Assembly (NCBI RefSeq): GCF_013181195.1
Contig: NZ_SMZP01000006.1
Location: 124,001 to 188,000, forward strand
Length of the DNA: 64,000 bases
Direction: 5' to 3'
Origin: Caulobacter sp. RHG1
GTDB lineage: Bacteria > Pseudomonadota > Alphaproteobacteria > Caulobacterales > Caulobacteraceae
Position numbers and translations under genes: made by a program. Below are positions 44,576 to 53,436 of the stretch, in pieces; the stretch's first letter is position 1; the number at the start of each line of letters is the position of its first letter. Under the pieces are notes generated by a model. That model made no database searches and was not told where the DNA came from. It was given only the letters and a program-made list of their open reading frames with translations.

Positions 44576-45727
44576 ATGGAACTCCCAATCGACTACGCCA
44601 CCCTTCGCGTCCTGTGGTGGGCGCTGGTGGGCATCCTGCTGATCGGCTTTGCCCTGACCGACGGTTTCGACATGGGCGTGGGGGCGCTGCTGCCCTTCGT
44701 CGCCAAGACCGACGCCGAGCGGCGGATGGTGATCAACACCGTCGGCCCGACCTGGGAAGGCAACCAGGTGTGGTTCATCCTGGGCGGCGGGGCGATCTTC
44801 GCGGCCTGGCCGTTCGTCTACGCCGTCAGCTTCTCGGGCTTTTATCTGGCGATGTTCGTGGTGCTGGCCGCGATGATCCTGCGGCCGGTCAGCTTCAAGT
44901 ATCGGTCCAAGCGGCCCACCCCGCGCTGGCGTTCGTTCTGGGACTGGGGCCTGTTCGTCGGCGGCTTCGTGCCGGTGCTGTGCTTCGGCGTGGCCCTGGG
45001 CAATGTGCTGCAAGGCGCGCCCTTCCGCCTGGATGGCGACCTGCGGGCCTTCTACGACGGCTCGTTCATCGGCCTCTTCTCGCCGTTCGCCCTGCTGTGC
45101 GGCCTGCTGTCGGTGTCGATGCTGGTGCTGCACGGCGCGGGCTGGATCGTGGTCAAGGCCGAGGAGGGCCCGGTCACCGAGCGCGCCCGCCGCTTCGGCG
45201 AGATCGCCGGCCTGGCCAGCATCGTGCTGTTCGCGGCCGGCGGCTTCTGGGTGGCGTTCGGGGGGCTGGGCTTCCGGATCGAAGGGCTGGCCGACGCGGC
45301 CGGGCCGTCGAACCCGCTGCGCGGCGCCTCGGCCGTGCGCGCGCCTGGCGCCTGGCTGGACAACTACGGCCGTCACGGCTGGATGATGATCGCCCCGATC
45401 CTGGGCTTCGCGGGCGCGGCCCTGGCGCTGGCCGGCCTACAGTTCCGCAAGGACTGGATGGCCTTCGCCGGCTCGTCGGCCTCGACGGTGGGCATCGTCG
45501 CCACCGTGGGCCTGTCGATGTTCCCGTTCATCCTGCCCAGCAGCGTCGACCCGCGCTCCAGCCTGACGGTCTGGAACTCGTCGTCGACCCACCTGACCCT
45601 GTTCGTGATGCTGCTGGTGACGGCGTTCTTCCTGCCGCTGATCCTGCTCTACACCAGCTGGGTCTACAAAGTTCTCTGGGGGCGCAGCACGACCGGCGCC
45701 CTGACCACCAACCCCGACCTGTACTGA
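44576..45727 (+). CDS. cydB: Cytochrome bd-type quinol oxidase subunit II
   Basis: The 383-residue subunit begins with the family block LRVLWWALVGILLIGFALTDGFDMGVGALLPF. It also has VGPTWEGNQVWFILGGGAIFAAWP and, near the end, LSMFPFILPSS and the TSWVYKVLWG motif. GAGGAG lies 8 nt before the ATG. It forms the oxidase with CydA and CydX, and lies 14 nt after cydA in one operon. Confidence 0.95.
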   Translation: MELPIDYATLRVLWWALVGILLIGFALTDGFDMGVGALLPFVAKTDAERRMVINTVGPTWEGNQVWFILGGGAIFAAWPFVYAVSFSGFYLAMFVVLAAMILRPVSFKYRSKRPTPRWRSFWDWGLFVGGFVPVLCFGVALGNVLQGAPFRLDGDLRAFYDGSFIGLFSPFALLCGLLSVSMLVLHGAGWIVVKAEEGPVTERARRFGEIAGLASIVLFAAGGFWVAFGGLGFRIEGLADAAGPSNPLRGASAVRAPGAWLDNYGRHGWMMIAPILGFAGAALALAGLQFRKDWMAFAGSSASTVGIVATVGLSMFPFILPSSVDPRSSLTVWNSSSTHLTLFVMLLVTAFFLPLILLYTSWVYKVLWGRSTTGALTTNPDLY

Positions 45728-45739
45728 GGAGCGAGAGCG

Positions 45740-45859
45740 ATGTGGTACTTCACCTGGATCCTGGGCCTGGGCCTGGCCGTCGCCTTCGGCGTGCTGAACG
45801 GCGTCTGGTACGAGTTCAACCTGTCGGACGACGGCGACGAAGGGCTGTCGGAGCCGTAG
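45740..45859 (+). CDS. cydX: Cytochrome bd small subunit CydX
   Basis: A 39-residue protein starting MWYFTWILGLGLAVAFGVLNGVW, the hallmark of CydX/YbgT, with an acidic tail (DDGDEGLSEP). It has GAGGAG upstream and starts 12 nt after cydB. CydX stabilises the haems of the bd oxidase. Confidence 0.92.
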   Translation: MWYFTWILGLGLAVAFGVLNGVWYEFNLSDDGDEGLSEP

Positions 45860-45870
45860 GCGGGGCCGTC

Positions 45871-45954
45871 CTCGCCCTTCGACAGGCTCAGGGTGAGGAC
45901 TACTTTTCACGGCGGTTCACTAGAAACCTCACCCTGAGCTTGTCGAAGGGCGAG
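45871..45954. repeat. Large inverted repeat after cydX
   Basis: Two 28-bp arms (45871-45898 and 45927-45954), with the core CCCTTCGACA-GGCTCAGGGTGAGG and a near-complement, are separated by 28 bp. One mismatch is visible. This type of sequence is common between genes in alphaproteobacteria and may act as a terminator or mRNA end. Confidence 0.75.
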
Positions 45955-46057
45955 GTTTCGGCCCCCGCGACAAACGAGCGCGTTCACCCCGGCGCAGCCT
46001 TAACGGTGTTTAAAGGCAGTTAGCGTCTTCTGGCCCCGTATCGACCCGGGGATTCCA

Positions 46058-46510
46058 ATGACCGACAACACCGCGCCCGCGCTGGAGCTGATCTCGTTCT
46101 GCATCGGCGAGCAGGAGTTCTGCATCGACGTCAAGACGGTGCGCGAAATCCGCGGCTGGACCCCGGCCACGCCGATCCCCCACGCTCCGACCTACATGCG
46201 CGGGGTCATCAACCTGCGCGGCGCGATCATGCCGGTCATCGACCTGCGCAACCGCCTGGGCCTGGGCTTCACCATTCCCGAGACCCGCCACGTGATCGTG
46301 GTCGTCGAGTGCCAGGACCGCCTGGCCGGCATTCTCGTGGACGCCGTGTCGGAAACCTTCACCGTGTCGCGCGACAGCCTGCAGCCGGCCCCGGACGTCG
46401 GTGTGGAAGAGCTGCGCTACATCCAGGCGATCATCTCGATGGAAAACCGCCTGATCACCTATCTGCGCATGGACGACGTGTTCCCGGCGCACGTGAAGGA
46501 AGCCGCCTAA
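46058..46510 (+). CDS. CheW-like chemotaxis coupling protein
   Basis: The 150-residue protein is one CheW domain, with FCIGEQEFCIDVKTVREI, PTYMRGVINLRGAIMPVIDLRNRLG and RLAGILVDAVSETFTV. CheW links chemoreceptors to the CheA kinase. No other chemotaxis gene is adjacent, so it is an additional, unlinked copy. A sequence with TTAA-N6-TTAA lies upstream at 46000-46013. Confidence 0.88.
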   Translation: MTDNTAPALELISFCIGEQEFCIDVKTVREIRGWTPATPIPHAPTYMRGVINLRGAIMPVIDLRNRLGLGFTIPETRHVIVVVECQDRLAGILVDAVSETFTVSRDSLQPAPDVGVEELRYIQAIISMENRLITYLRMDDVFPAHVKEAA

Positions 46511-46540
46511 GCGCTTCGGGTCTTCCCCGACCTAGAAAAA

Positions 46541-46568
46541 AGGCCGCCGAGGTTGCCCTCGGCGGCCT
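46541..46568. terminator. Bidirectional terminator between the cheW-like and DUF3850 genes
   Basis: AGGCCGCCGAGG (46541-46552) pairs with CCTCGGCGGCCT (46557-46568). A six-base A run precedes the left arm, so the best T tail is for leftward transcripts; the rightward side has a weaker TTG tail. Confidence 0.75.
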
Positions 46569-46592
46569 TGTCTCTGTCCGTCGTTCGGCGGA

Positions 46593-47072
46593 TCAGCCCT
46601 TGCGGACGATCCGGGCCGCGGCGGCGTGGAAGCCGGCGTCGGCTTCGGCCAGGGCGGCCACGGCGGCATGGCGATCGCTGGCGACGCTCATATTGCTCTT
46701 GGCGTAGCTCTCCGAGACCTTGCGGGCTTCCTGGCCGCGCAGGGCGGCGTTGGAGGCTGCCGTTTCGTGCCACTGGGCCAGGCTGTCGGGGGTGACGTCG
46801 GCGTCGGCGTCCGGATGCGGGGCGACCTCGCCGAAGCCGATGGCCACGAAGCCGTGGATCACGCCGCCATAGTCTTCTTCCGACAGCAGGAAGGTGATCT
46901 GCCGTTCCTCGGCCTGGCCAGTATAGGTGTCGGTGGCGGGATCGAACTCGGACAGCACGAGGATGTCGCCGACCTTGAAGTCGCGGTCGTTGCGGCGGAT
47001 CTCGAAGCGCTTCTGCCCCGAGCGAACGGCGGCGAAGTACTTGGGCCAGGTCTTGAGTTCGTGGCGGTTCAT
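46593..47072 (-). CDS. ASCH-type (DUF3850) domain protein
   Basis: The first 85 residues match the DUF3850/ASCH pattern: HELKTWPKYFAAVRSGQKRFEIRRNDRDFKVGDILVLSEFDP. An Ala-rich C-terminal extension (residues 95-159) is not part of the domain. ASCH folds are linked to RNA binding or RNA modification. Many relatives are phage-encoded, but no phage gene is nearby. Confidence 0.7.
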   Translation of the reverse strand: MNRHELKTWPKYFAAVRSGQKRFEIRRNDRDFKVGDILVLSEFDPATDTYTGQAEERQITFLLSEEDYGGVIHGFVAIGFGEVAPHPDADADVTPDSLAQWHETAASNAALRGQEARKVSESYAKSNMSVASDRHAAVAALAEADAGFHAAAARIVRKG

Positions 47073-47159
47073 GGCGGCTTCAATCTGGAAAAGGAGAGGC
47101 GGGGGTTCTGGCGGCGGAACCCTAGCGGATGGTTAATATCGTAAAATTGTCCCCAGCAA

Positions 47160-47196
47160 CCCCGTCATCCCGCGCTTTAGGTGCGGGATGACGGGG
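47160..47196. repeat. Perfect inverted repeat before engB 3' end
   Basis: CCCCGTCATCCCGC (47160-47173) and its exact complement (47183-47196) surround a 9-nt loop. No long T run follows on either strand. It lies between the engB stop and the divergent DUF3850 gene and may be a mobile-type REP sequence or an mRNA end. Confidence 0.65.
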
Positions 47197-47215
47197 TAAG
47201 TTGGGCGGCCATGGC

Positions 47216-47896
47216 CTACTGGTCCGAGCAGACCCGGATGATCTCGGCCCGCAGTTCCGGCATGCCCAGGCCCTTTTCGGACGAGGTGGCCAGCACGCGG
47301 GGGAAGGCGGCGGGGCGCTTGGCGATGGCCTTGATCGTCTCGGCCACGACCTTGTCGACCTCGTGCGGCTTGATCTTGTCGGACTTGGTCAGGACGATCT
47401 GGTAGCTGACCGCCGCCACGTCCAGGGCGTCCAGCGCCTCCAGGTCGACCTTCTTCAGACCATGGCGGGCGTCGATCAGCACATAGACGCGCTTGAGGTT
47501 GGCGCGGCCGCGCAGGTATGCGCGGCCCAGGTCCTGGAACTTGTCGGCGATCGAGCGCGAGACGCGGGCGAAGCCGTAGCCGGGCAGGTCGACCAGGCGG
47601 ATCTGTTCGGCCAGCAGGAAGAAGTTGATCTCCCGCGTCCGGCCCGGCTCGTTCGAGGCGCGGGCCAGGTACTTCTGGCCGACCAGGCCATTGATCAGGC
47701 TGGACTTGCCCACGTTCGAGCGGCCGGCGAAGGCCACCTCGGGCAGGTCCGGGGCGGGCATGGTGTCCATGCGCACCGCCCCCATCATGAACGAGACGGG
47801 CTGGGCGAAGAACACCCGCCCCGTCTCCAGCTCCTCTTCCGAGAAGATGGCCTCGTCGGTCTCGGCGTCTTGCGGGATGATCGGTTCGTCGCTCAT
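47216..47896 (-). CDS. engB: Ribosome-biogenesis GTPase EngB (YsxC/YihA)
   Basis: The 226-residue GTPase has G1 GRSNVGKS, G3 DLPGYGFA and G4 LTKSDK motifs. The family feature RTREINFF lies in switch I. EngB helps assemble the 50S ribosomal subunit. Its ATG shares one base with the yidC stop (TGATG), so it is translationally coupled as the last gene of the rpmH-rnpA-yidC-engB unit. Confidence 0.93.
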   Translation of the reverse strand: MSDEPIIPQDAETDEAIFSEEELETGRVFFAQPVSFMMGAVRMDTMPAPDLPEVAFAGRSNVGKSSLINGLVGQKYLARASNEPGRTREINFFLLAEQIRLVDLPGYGFARVSRSIADKFQDLGRAYLRGRANLKRVYVLIDARHGLKKVDLEALDALDVAAVSYQIVLTKSDKIKPHEVDKVVAETIKAIAKRPAAFPRVLATSSEKGLGMPELRAEIIRVCSDQ

Positions 47897-49752
47897 CAGG
47901 TCGCCGCGCTGGCAGGCTTGCCCTTGAGGCGAGCGATGATCTTGTCGATCGGGTTCTCGACCTTGTAGCGGCGCATGATGATGTACTGCTGGATGATGGT
48001 CAGGACGTTCGACCAGCACCAGTAGATCACCAGACCCACCGCGAACTGCGACAGGGTGAAGGTGAAGATGATCGGGAACAGCTGGAAGATGCGCTGCTGG
48101 ATCGGGTCGCCGGCGGGCGGGTTCATGGCCGTGGTCAGCCACATGGTGAAGCCGTACAGCAGCGGCCAGACGCCGATGTGCAGCGGACCGCCCAGGAACG
48201 AGCCGATCAGCGGGGCCGTCGCCGGATCCCAGGGGATCAGGCCGAACAGGTTGAACATCGTCGACGGGTCGCGGGCCGAGAGGTCCTGGATCCAGCCGAA
48301 GAACGGCGCGTGGCGCATTTCGATGGTGACGGTCAGCACCTTGTACAGCGAGTAGAAGACCGGGATCTGCACCAGCATCGGAAGGCAACCCATCATCGGG
48401 TTGATCTTTTCCTTTTGGTACAGCTGCATCATCTCCTGCTGCTGCTTGGCCGGATCGTCCTTGTGCTTGGCCTTCAGCTTCTCGACTTCCGGCTGGATCT
48501 TCTTGATCTTGGCCATGCTCTCATAGCTCTTGTCCGCCATCGGATAAAGGATGAGCTTGAGCAGGACGGTCAGCGCCATGATGGCCAGGCCGAAGTTGCC
48601 CACCATCTTGTAGAAGATCTCCAGGATATTGAAGATCGGACGGGTGAACATGGAGAACATGCCCCAGTCCACGGCCCAGTCGAAGCGCGGGATCTCGGCC
48701 TTGCGGCTGTCCCAGAACTGCCACCAGGCCGGAGCCTGGCCGTTGTATTCGTACTTGCGCAGCAGCGGCACGGTCTTGGCGCCGGCGAACAGGCGGGTCT
48801 TCTGGACCAGGGTCGCGCCCGGGTTCAGGGCTTGGGTCGGGCCGACGAAGTTGACGTCGTAGATGTCGGTGCCGCCGGCTTGCGTCACGCGATACTGCGC
48901 CTTGATAGTCTCGTCCTGGCTCGGGATCAGGGCGGCCAGCCAGTACTTGTCGGTGATGCCGGCCCAGCCACCGACCGAGTCGAAGCTGGTGAGCGGCTTG
49001 TCCTTCTTCCACTTCTGGTACTTGGCCAGTTCCAGCTTCTGGTCCTTGCCCGAGCCCAGCACGCCGATGGCGCCTTCGTGGACGATCTGGTTCTTGCCCA
49101 GGGTGTCGTGGATGCCCTGGCGCTGCACGGCCGCGTAGGGAGCTAGCTGCAGGCCCTGCGTGCCGTTGTTCTTGACGCTGTCGGTGACCGTGAACATCGC
49201 CTGGTCGTCGATGGCGATGACGCGGGTGAAGGTCAGGCCCAGGCCGTTCTCATAGGTGAGCGTGACGGGCGAATTGGGACGCAGCACCTGGCCCGGCGCG
49301 GCGGTCCAGACGGTGCGGCTGTCGGGCAGGCCCGGCAGGTTGGCGCCGGCCCAGCCGAAATCGGCGAACCAGGCGTGCTCTGCGCCTTCCGGACGGAAGA
49401 GCTCGACCGGCGGCGAGTTCTTGTCGGTGGTCTCGGCGTACTTGCGCAGCAGCAGGTCGTCGATGCGGCCGCCCTTCAGGGCGATCGAGCCCGACAGGGT
49501 CGGGGTGTCGACGACGACGCGCGGGCTCTGGGCCTTGGCCGCGTCGCGCGACAGGCGCAGCGGGGCGGGGTTACCGTTGGCGTCCAGGGTCACGCCGGGC
49601 GTGGCTTTCGCCTGCGCTTGGGCGGCCTGTTTGGCGCGGGCTTCGGCCTCGGCCTTCTTCTGCTGCGGACCCAGGATGAAGAACTGGTACCCGATCAGGA
49701 TCACGAACGCGCTGACGATGAACATCAGCGTGTTTTTGTTGTCGTTCTGCAT
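47896..49752 (-). CDS. yidC: Membrane protein insertase YidC
   Basis: The 618-residue insertase has an N-terminal TM helix (TLMFIVSAFVILIGYQFF), a large periplasmic beta domain (about residues 70-350) and the conserved C-terminal TM core with DKSYESMAKIKKIQPEVEKLKAKHKDD and MMQLYQKEKINPMMGCLPMLVQIPVF. It inserts membrane proteins with or without SecYEG. ATG 49752 is used. A yidD gene, often found between rnpA and yidC, is absent here. Confidence 0.94.
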   Translation of the reverse strand: MQNDNKNTLMFIVSAFVILIGYQFFILGPQQKKAEAEARAKQAAQAQAKATPGVTLDANGNPAPLRLSRDAAKAQSPRVVVDTPTLSGSIALKGGRIDDLLLRKYAETTDKNSPPVELFRPEGAEHAWFADFGWAGANLPGLPDSRTVWTAAPGQVLRPNSPVTLTYENGLGLTFTRVIAIDDQAMFTVTDSVKNNGTQGLQLAPYAAVQRQGIHDTLGKNQIVHEGAIGVLGSGKDQKLELAKYQKWKKDKPLTSFDSVGGWAGITDKYWLAALIPSQDETIKAQYRVTQAGGTDIYDVNFVGPTQALNPGATLVQKTRLFAGAKTVPLLRKYEYNGQAPAWWQFWDSRKAEIPRFDWAVDWGMFSMFTRPIFNILEIFYKMVGNFGLAIMALTVLLKLILYPMADKSYESMAKIKKIQPEVEKLKAKHKDDPAKQQQEMMQLYQKEKINPMMGCLPMLVQIPVFYSLYKVLTVTIEMRHAPFFGWIQDLSARDPSTMFNLFGLIPWDPATAPLIGSFLGGPLHIGVWPLLYGFTMWLTTAMNPPAGDPIQQRIFQLFPIIFTFTLSQFAVGLVIYWCWSNVLTIIQQYIIMRRYKVENPIDKIIARLKGKPASAAT

Positions 49753-49759
49753 GGAGCGC

Positions 49760-50224
49760 TTAACCGGAAACTGTTTGATCGGGGTGAGTAGAAGAGGTGG
49801 CGTTCGTAGAAGCGCCCCCAGAAGATGAGGAAGGTGATGGTCGCGGAACCTTGGGTCCTCCGCGATCATGCTCGGCGGCGAGGCTTATCAGCGCGGTTTT
49901 GACGTCGTCAAGCAAACGCCCCCATTCACGGGCGGTGGTTCCGCCGCGCGCGATGAACACATAGTCGTGCGAAGGGCGCGCATGAAGGGGCAAGACGAGG
50001 CGGGCGGCCTCGCGCAGCCGACGTTTGGCGCGGTTGCGATCGACGGCCCCGCCGATCTTCTTGGTGGCGGTGAAGCCGACCCGGACGGTGGGATCTTCGT
50101 CGGGGCGCTTGCGCATCTGGATGAAGACGGCGCCACGCGACAGGGCCGGGGCCTTGGCCGCCAGCAGGAAGTCGGGTCGCTTGCGGAGGCGCTCGAACTT
50201 CAGGTCGGGCTTGAGATCAGACAT
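49760..50224 (-). CDS. rnpA: Ribonuclease P protein component RnpA
   Basis: The 154-residue protein has the RNR motif (GGAVDRNRAKRRLREAARL) and basic RNase P fold. A low-complexity tail (PSPSSSSGGASTNATSSTHP) extends beyond the usual length. It helps the RnpB RNA cleave pre-tRNA. The ATG has no Shine-Dalgarno site and directly follows a terminator-like T run. Start assignment is therefore less certain than the gene itself. It is followed after 7 bp by yidC. Confidence 0.88.
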   Translation of the reverse strand: MSDLKPDLKFERLRKRPDFLLAAKAPALSRGAVFIQMRKRPDEDPTVRVGFTATKKIGGAVDRNRAKRRLREAARLVLPLHARPSHDYVFIARGGTTAREWGRLLDDVKTALISLAAEHDRGGPKVPRPSPSSSSGGASTNATSSTHPDQTVSG

Positions 50225-50282
50225 GAAAAAAGCCGCCTTTCCGGCGAGAACCTGAAGACAGGTCTGTGGAAAAGGCGGCTTT
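50225..50282 (-). promoter_or_regulatory. Attenuator-like hairpin between rpmH and rnpA
   Basis: On the minus strand, AAAGCCGCCTTT (50282-50271) pairs with AAAGGCGGCTTT (50240-50229), with six T from 50231 to 50226. The rnpA ATG begins two bases later. It behaves like an intrinsic terminator placed at the start codon. Confidence 0.75.
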
Positions 50283-50328
50283 ATTCATGGTCTCGCCTCC
50301 CGAGGGAGGAAAAGCAGAATGAACGCTT

Positions 50329-50463
50329 TTAGGCGGTCAGACGCTTGCGGCCCTTGGCGCGGCGACGCGCGACGATCTTTTGACCGTTCTTGGTGGCCAT
50401 ACGCGCGCGGTAGCCGTGACGGCGAGCACGCACGAGCTTCGACGGCTGGAAGGTGCGCTTCAC
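50329..50463 (-). CDS. rpmH: 50S ribosomal protein L34
   Basis: The 44-residue basic protein begins MKRTFQPSKLVRARRHGYRAR and ends RRRAKGRKRLTA, the complete L34 pattern. It starts at GTG (50463). It is the first gene of the rpmH-rnpA-yidC-engB group, transcribed leftward. Confidence 0.97.
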   Translation of the reverse strand: MKRTFQPSKLVRARRHGYRARMATKNGQKIVARRRAKGRKRLTA

Positions 50464-50585
50464 GACGTGGCTCCGAAATGCAAAACGTTGGACGCGAAAC
50501 CGATAGGCCCCGCGAGTGAGGGGCGGTGGATAAAAGAACGAGGCGGGGATGTCAACCTGAGTCGGTTCAGGGACTTAACATCCTT

Positions 50586-50686
50586 GCCCCCTCCGCGCTT
50601 CGCGCGCCTCCCCCAGAGGGGGAAGACGGCTACCATCCGCCCGCTTTTGGGGGCGGACGACCTGCGTGGCAGGTCAGGTGGGGGCG
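50586..50686. repeat. Intergenic repeat, family shared with 55238
   Basis: The sequence begins GCCCCCTCCGCGC and ends TCAGGTGGGGGC, with internal hairpins (CCTCCCCCAGAGGGGG; CCGCCCGCTTTTGGGGGCGG) and GGACGACCT. The same order of blocks occurs at 55238-55342. It lies before the quinone oxidoreductase stop codon. The rest of the gap 50464-50585 shows no feature. Confidence 0.75.
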
Positions 50687-50688
50687 TT

Positions 50689-51665
50689 TTACGGAACGAT
50701 CACCGCCTTGCCCACCACCTTGCGCCCCGCCAGCAGCTCGAACGCCTCGCGCCACTGGTCCAGCGGCAGTTGCGCATGGACGTGCGGCTTGATCACCCCC
50801 TCGTCGGCCATTCGCCACACCGCCTCGCCGTTCTCGCGGCCCTTGTCGGGAAACTGCCGGCCATATTCCCCCGCCCGCACGCCCATGACCGAGAAGCCCT
50901 TGATCAGCGGCATGTTGACCGAGACCGTCGGGATGCGCCCCGAGGTGAAGCCGATGACGAGCAGCCGGCCGTCGAAGGCGATGCAGCGGGTGCTCTCGTC
51001 GAAGACGTCGCCGCCGACCGGGTCGTAGATTACGTCAGCCCCGCGACCGCCGGTGATCGCCTTCACCTGCTCGCGGAAGCCGCCGGTGACGTTGACCACG
51101 GCGTCGGGGGCGTAGAGCGCCTGGATCTGCGCCAGCTTGTCGTCGGAAGCCGAGGCGGCGATCACCCGCGCCCCCAGGGCCTTGGCCAAGTCGACCGCCG
51201 CCAGGCCCACCCCACCGGCCGCGCCGTGGACCAGCACCCACTCGCCGGGCTCCAGCCGCGCACGGCGGACCAGGGCGACATAGGCGGTGAGGTACGCCGC
51301 GCCGTAGGCGGCGGCTTCGGGATGCGACAACCGCGTGGGCTTGGGCTTCAGGCCGGCCGCGTCCAGCACCGCATATTCGGCGAACCCGCCCAGCCGCGCC
51401 CCGCCGACCACGGCGTCGCCGACGCTGAAGTCCGTGACGCCCGCGCCCAGCGCCGCGACCTCGCCGGAGAGGTCCAGGCCCGGCGTGAAGGGCAGGGGCG
51501 GCTTGAACTGGTACTCGCCCCGCGTCATCAGCAGATCGGGGAAGTTGACGCTGGCGGCCCGCACGCGGACCAGCACCTGGCCTGGACCAGGCGCCGGCGT
51601 GGCGACCTCGCGCACCGCGCAGCCGGCGAAGTCGGGCGCCAGATCCTCGACGACCAGGGCCCGCA

Positions 51666-51666
<1 letters not shown>
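50689..51666 (-). CDS. Zinc-independent quinone oxidoreductase / alcohol dehydrogenase-like (MDR)
   Basis: The 325-residue enzyme has a GroES-like N part (FTPGLDLSGEVAALG) and a Rossmann domain with VLVHGAAGGVGLAAVDLA and the loop ASASDDKLAQ. No structural-zinc Cys cluster is present, so it is a medium-chain reductase of the quinone-oxidoreductase type acting with NADPH. The ATG shares bases with the hydrolase stop (TGATG), so it is coupled to the esterase gene. Likely works on an enone or quinone in the same pathway. Confidence 0.85.
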
Positions 51667-52712
<1,046 letters not shown>

Positions 52713-52748
52713 GTTTCTTCCCTGTCGTTGTTCTTATGGTTTCGGCTG

Positions 52749-53384
52749 CTACAGCCGCGGAAGGGCGGAGACCCCGCCCAGGATCAGCTTGGCGGCGAAG
52801 TCGGCCGCGCCTTCGGTGTCGACGGGCCGGCGGTCCAGCATCTTGTCGCCGATCTCGCGGGCCACCGCGATGCAGGCCGAGGTCAGGTAATCCAGATCGA
52901 CCTTGGGCGCGTGGTCCATCTCCAGCACCTTCGCAAAGCCCTCGCGGACCTCGTCGAACACGGCCGCCATCTCGGGCGTGGCGCGGGCGTGGGGGATCTG
53001 CTCGCCGGCCGGCCGGTTGATGCGCCAGCTCTCCTGCTCGGTGGCCACGAAGTTGAAATAGGCCAGGATCGCCCCGCGCAGAAAGCTCTCGAAGTCGGTG
53101 GCCTTGTCGGACTGTTCGCGCAGCAGGGGCCGGAAGCGCCGAGCGCCATCGTCGGCCAAGGCGTCGAACACCTCCTCCTTGGACTTGTAGTAATTGTAGA
53201 AGGTGCCCGAGGCCAAACCCGTGCGGCGGATGATGTCGCGCACCGTGGCCACATCGTAGCCCAGCTCGCCGAACACCTCGCGCGCCGCGTCCAGGATCGC
53301 CTGACGGTTGGCGGTCTTGGTCCGCTCCCGCTTGCCCGGCCGCTGGTCGACATGGGGCTTGGGGAAATAGGCGATGTTCGACAT
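52749..53384 (-). CDS. TetR-family regulator of the monooxygenase cluster
   Basis: The 211-residue protein has an N-terminal helix-turn-helix (residues 26-70: ANRQAILDAAREVFGELGYDVATVRDIIRRTGLASGTFYNYYKSKEEVFDAL) and a helical ligand-binding domain. It lies between the first monooxygenase gene and the esterase gene, on the same strand. The shared 18-bp element upstream of the monooxygenase genes is its likeliest operator, by inference. ATG 53384 is chosen because a longer form would overlap the monooxygenase gene. Confidence 0.85.
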   Translation of the reverse strand: MSNIAYFPKPHVDQRPGKRERTKTANRQAILDAAREVFGELGYDVATVRDIIRRTGLASGTFYNYYKSKEEVFDALADDGARRFRPLLREQSDKATDFESFLRGAILAYFNFVATEQESWRINRPAGEQIPHARATPEMAAVFDEVREGFAKVLEMDHAPKVDLDYLTSACIAVAREIGDKMLDRRPVDTEGAADFAAKLILGGVSALPRL

Positions 53385-53436
53385 GGACGGCGACTCGAAG
53401 ACGGGGCCTTCATGACGCCCCGTCACGATCACAGCC

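Noticed and set aside
46000..46013. CtrA box TTAACGGTGTTTAA before the cheW-like gene
   Set aside because: The half-sites are 6 bp apart rather than 7 and there is no further support, so it is not listed as a site.
46593..47072. Prophage remnant suggested by the DUF3850 gene
   Set aside because: No integrase, capsid, or lysis genes are nearby and the flanks are housekeeping genes.
49753..49759. yidD gene between rnpA and yidC
   Set aside because: Only 7 bp separate the two genes, so no yidD can be present here.
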